NCBI RefSeq assembly: GCF_009208775.1 | Contig: NZ_WFLM01000002.1 | Coordinates: forward strand, 720,864 to 784,863 | DNA from: Silvanigrella paludirubra | GTDB lineage: Bacteria; Bdellovibrionota_B; Oligoflexia; Silvanigrellales; Silvanigrellaceae | Direction of reading: 5' to 3' | Length of the DNA: 64,000 nt | Part shown: positions 63,880-64,000 of the stretch, piece after piece | How the letters are laid out: every line of letters begins with the position of its first letter | How positions within the stretch are numbered: the stretch's first letter is position 1 | The notes under the pieces: generated by a model | Seen by the model: the letters and a program-made list of their open reading frames with translations, nothing else | Databases searched by the model: none | Told to the model about the DNA's origin: nothing | Translations under genes and position numbers: made by a program

Positions 63880-63907
63880 AAATCCCACTTCTATTGAAGT
63901 GGGATTT
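63880..63907 (-). terminator. rRNA operon terminator
   Basis: AAATCCCACTTC and GAAGTGGGATTT form a 12-bp stem with a four-base loop. On the minus strand a run of T follows. It lies about ten bases after the 5S rRNA and so ends the rRNA operon. Confidence 0.95.
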
Positions 63908-63916
63908 AAGATTAAA

Positions 63917-64000
63917 AGGCTGCGCAGAGCTACTCTCCCACACCTAAGGGTGCAGTACCATTGCCGCAGGCGGGCTTGACTTCGGAGTTCGGAATGGGAT
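63917..64000 (-). rRNA. rrf: 5S ribosomal RNA, 3' part
   Basis: Read on the minus strand this is the 5S segment ATCCCATTCCGAACTCCGAAG, then GTACTGCACCC and GTGGGAGAGTAG, up to CTCTGCGCAGCC. The conserved CCGAACTC loop is present. The 5' part lies beyond the window edge. The 23S and 16S genes should follow outside the window. Confidence 0.97.

Overview
The window is a very AT-rich (roughly 30% GC by eye), gene-dense chromosomal segment of a flagellated Gram-negative bacterium. It carries a flagellin, LPS-type glycosyltransferase 9, outer-membrane-like proteins, lipoproteins and many signal-peptide proteins. The mix of a plant-type methionine S-methyltransferase, a eukaryote-like ether-lipid enzyme set, REC-TPR and PilZ proteins, a cobalamin-dependent ribonucleotide reductase and very low GC suggests a Bdellovibrionota/Oligoflexia lineage such as Silvanigrellales. 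That placement is inference from gene content. I see no phage, insertion sequence, CRISPR array or tRNA gene. One 5S rRNA gene (3' part, minus strand) runs off the right edge.

Layout. 1-5.6 kb: a minus-strand operon of small membrane protein, methionine S-methyltransferase-like fusion and acetyl-CoA synthetase, with overlapping start and stop codons. 5.8-13.8 kb: an outer-membrane protein, then fatty acyl-CoA reductase, PlsC-type acyltransferase, short-chain dehydrogenase and alkyl-DHAP synthase. Together these four look like a complete route to 1-alkyl ether lipids; a secreted phytase-like phosphatase lies among them. 13.9-19 kb: REC-TPR and PilZ signalling proteins, nusG-secE, then rlmB-pgeF. 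19.4-24.6 kb: rpmH (L34), folK, fmt, scpB, a PspA-like protein, a crotonase-fold protein and a small lipoprotein. 24.6-30.2 kb: membrane and secreted proteins, an LctP-type permease and a FabK-like flavoenzyme. 30.4-33.6 kb: flagellin, a CheX-like protein and a second REC-TPR protein.

33.5-43.7 kb: an orphan beta-class DNA methyltransferase, DHH phosphoesterase, a degenerate M50 protease homologue, DedA protein, dnaK, a serine hydrolase, a dam gene interrupted at a perfect -1 slippery heptamer, and a nitrilase homologue whose catalytic Cys is Ser. 43.8-52.5 kb: two periplasmic binding proteins, a GntR-ABC transporter operon with a palindromic operator, a YheT hydrolase, mtgA and pepA. 52.8-57.6 kb: a large unknown protein, rplM-rpsI, another unknown and scpA. 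57.8-64 kb: a membrane protein, glycosyltransferase 9, a compact cobalamin riboswitch in front of an acyl-CoA thioesterase, nrdJ with its own promoter, two small secreted proteins and the 5S gene.

The strongest leads are the ether-lipid cluster, the bacterial plant-type MMT that keeps the PLP lysine, the frameshifted dam, the riboswitch-thioesterase unit, and several homologues with altered catalytic residues. Family assignments come from motifs and remembered family sequences; no database search was run.
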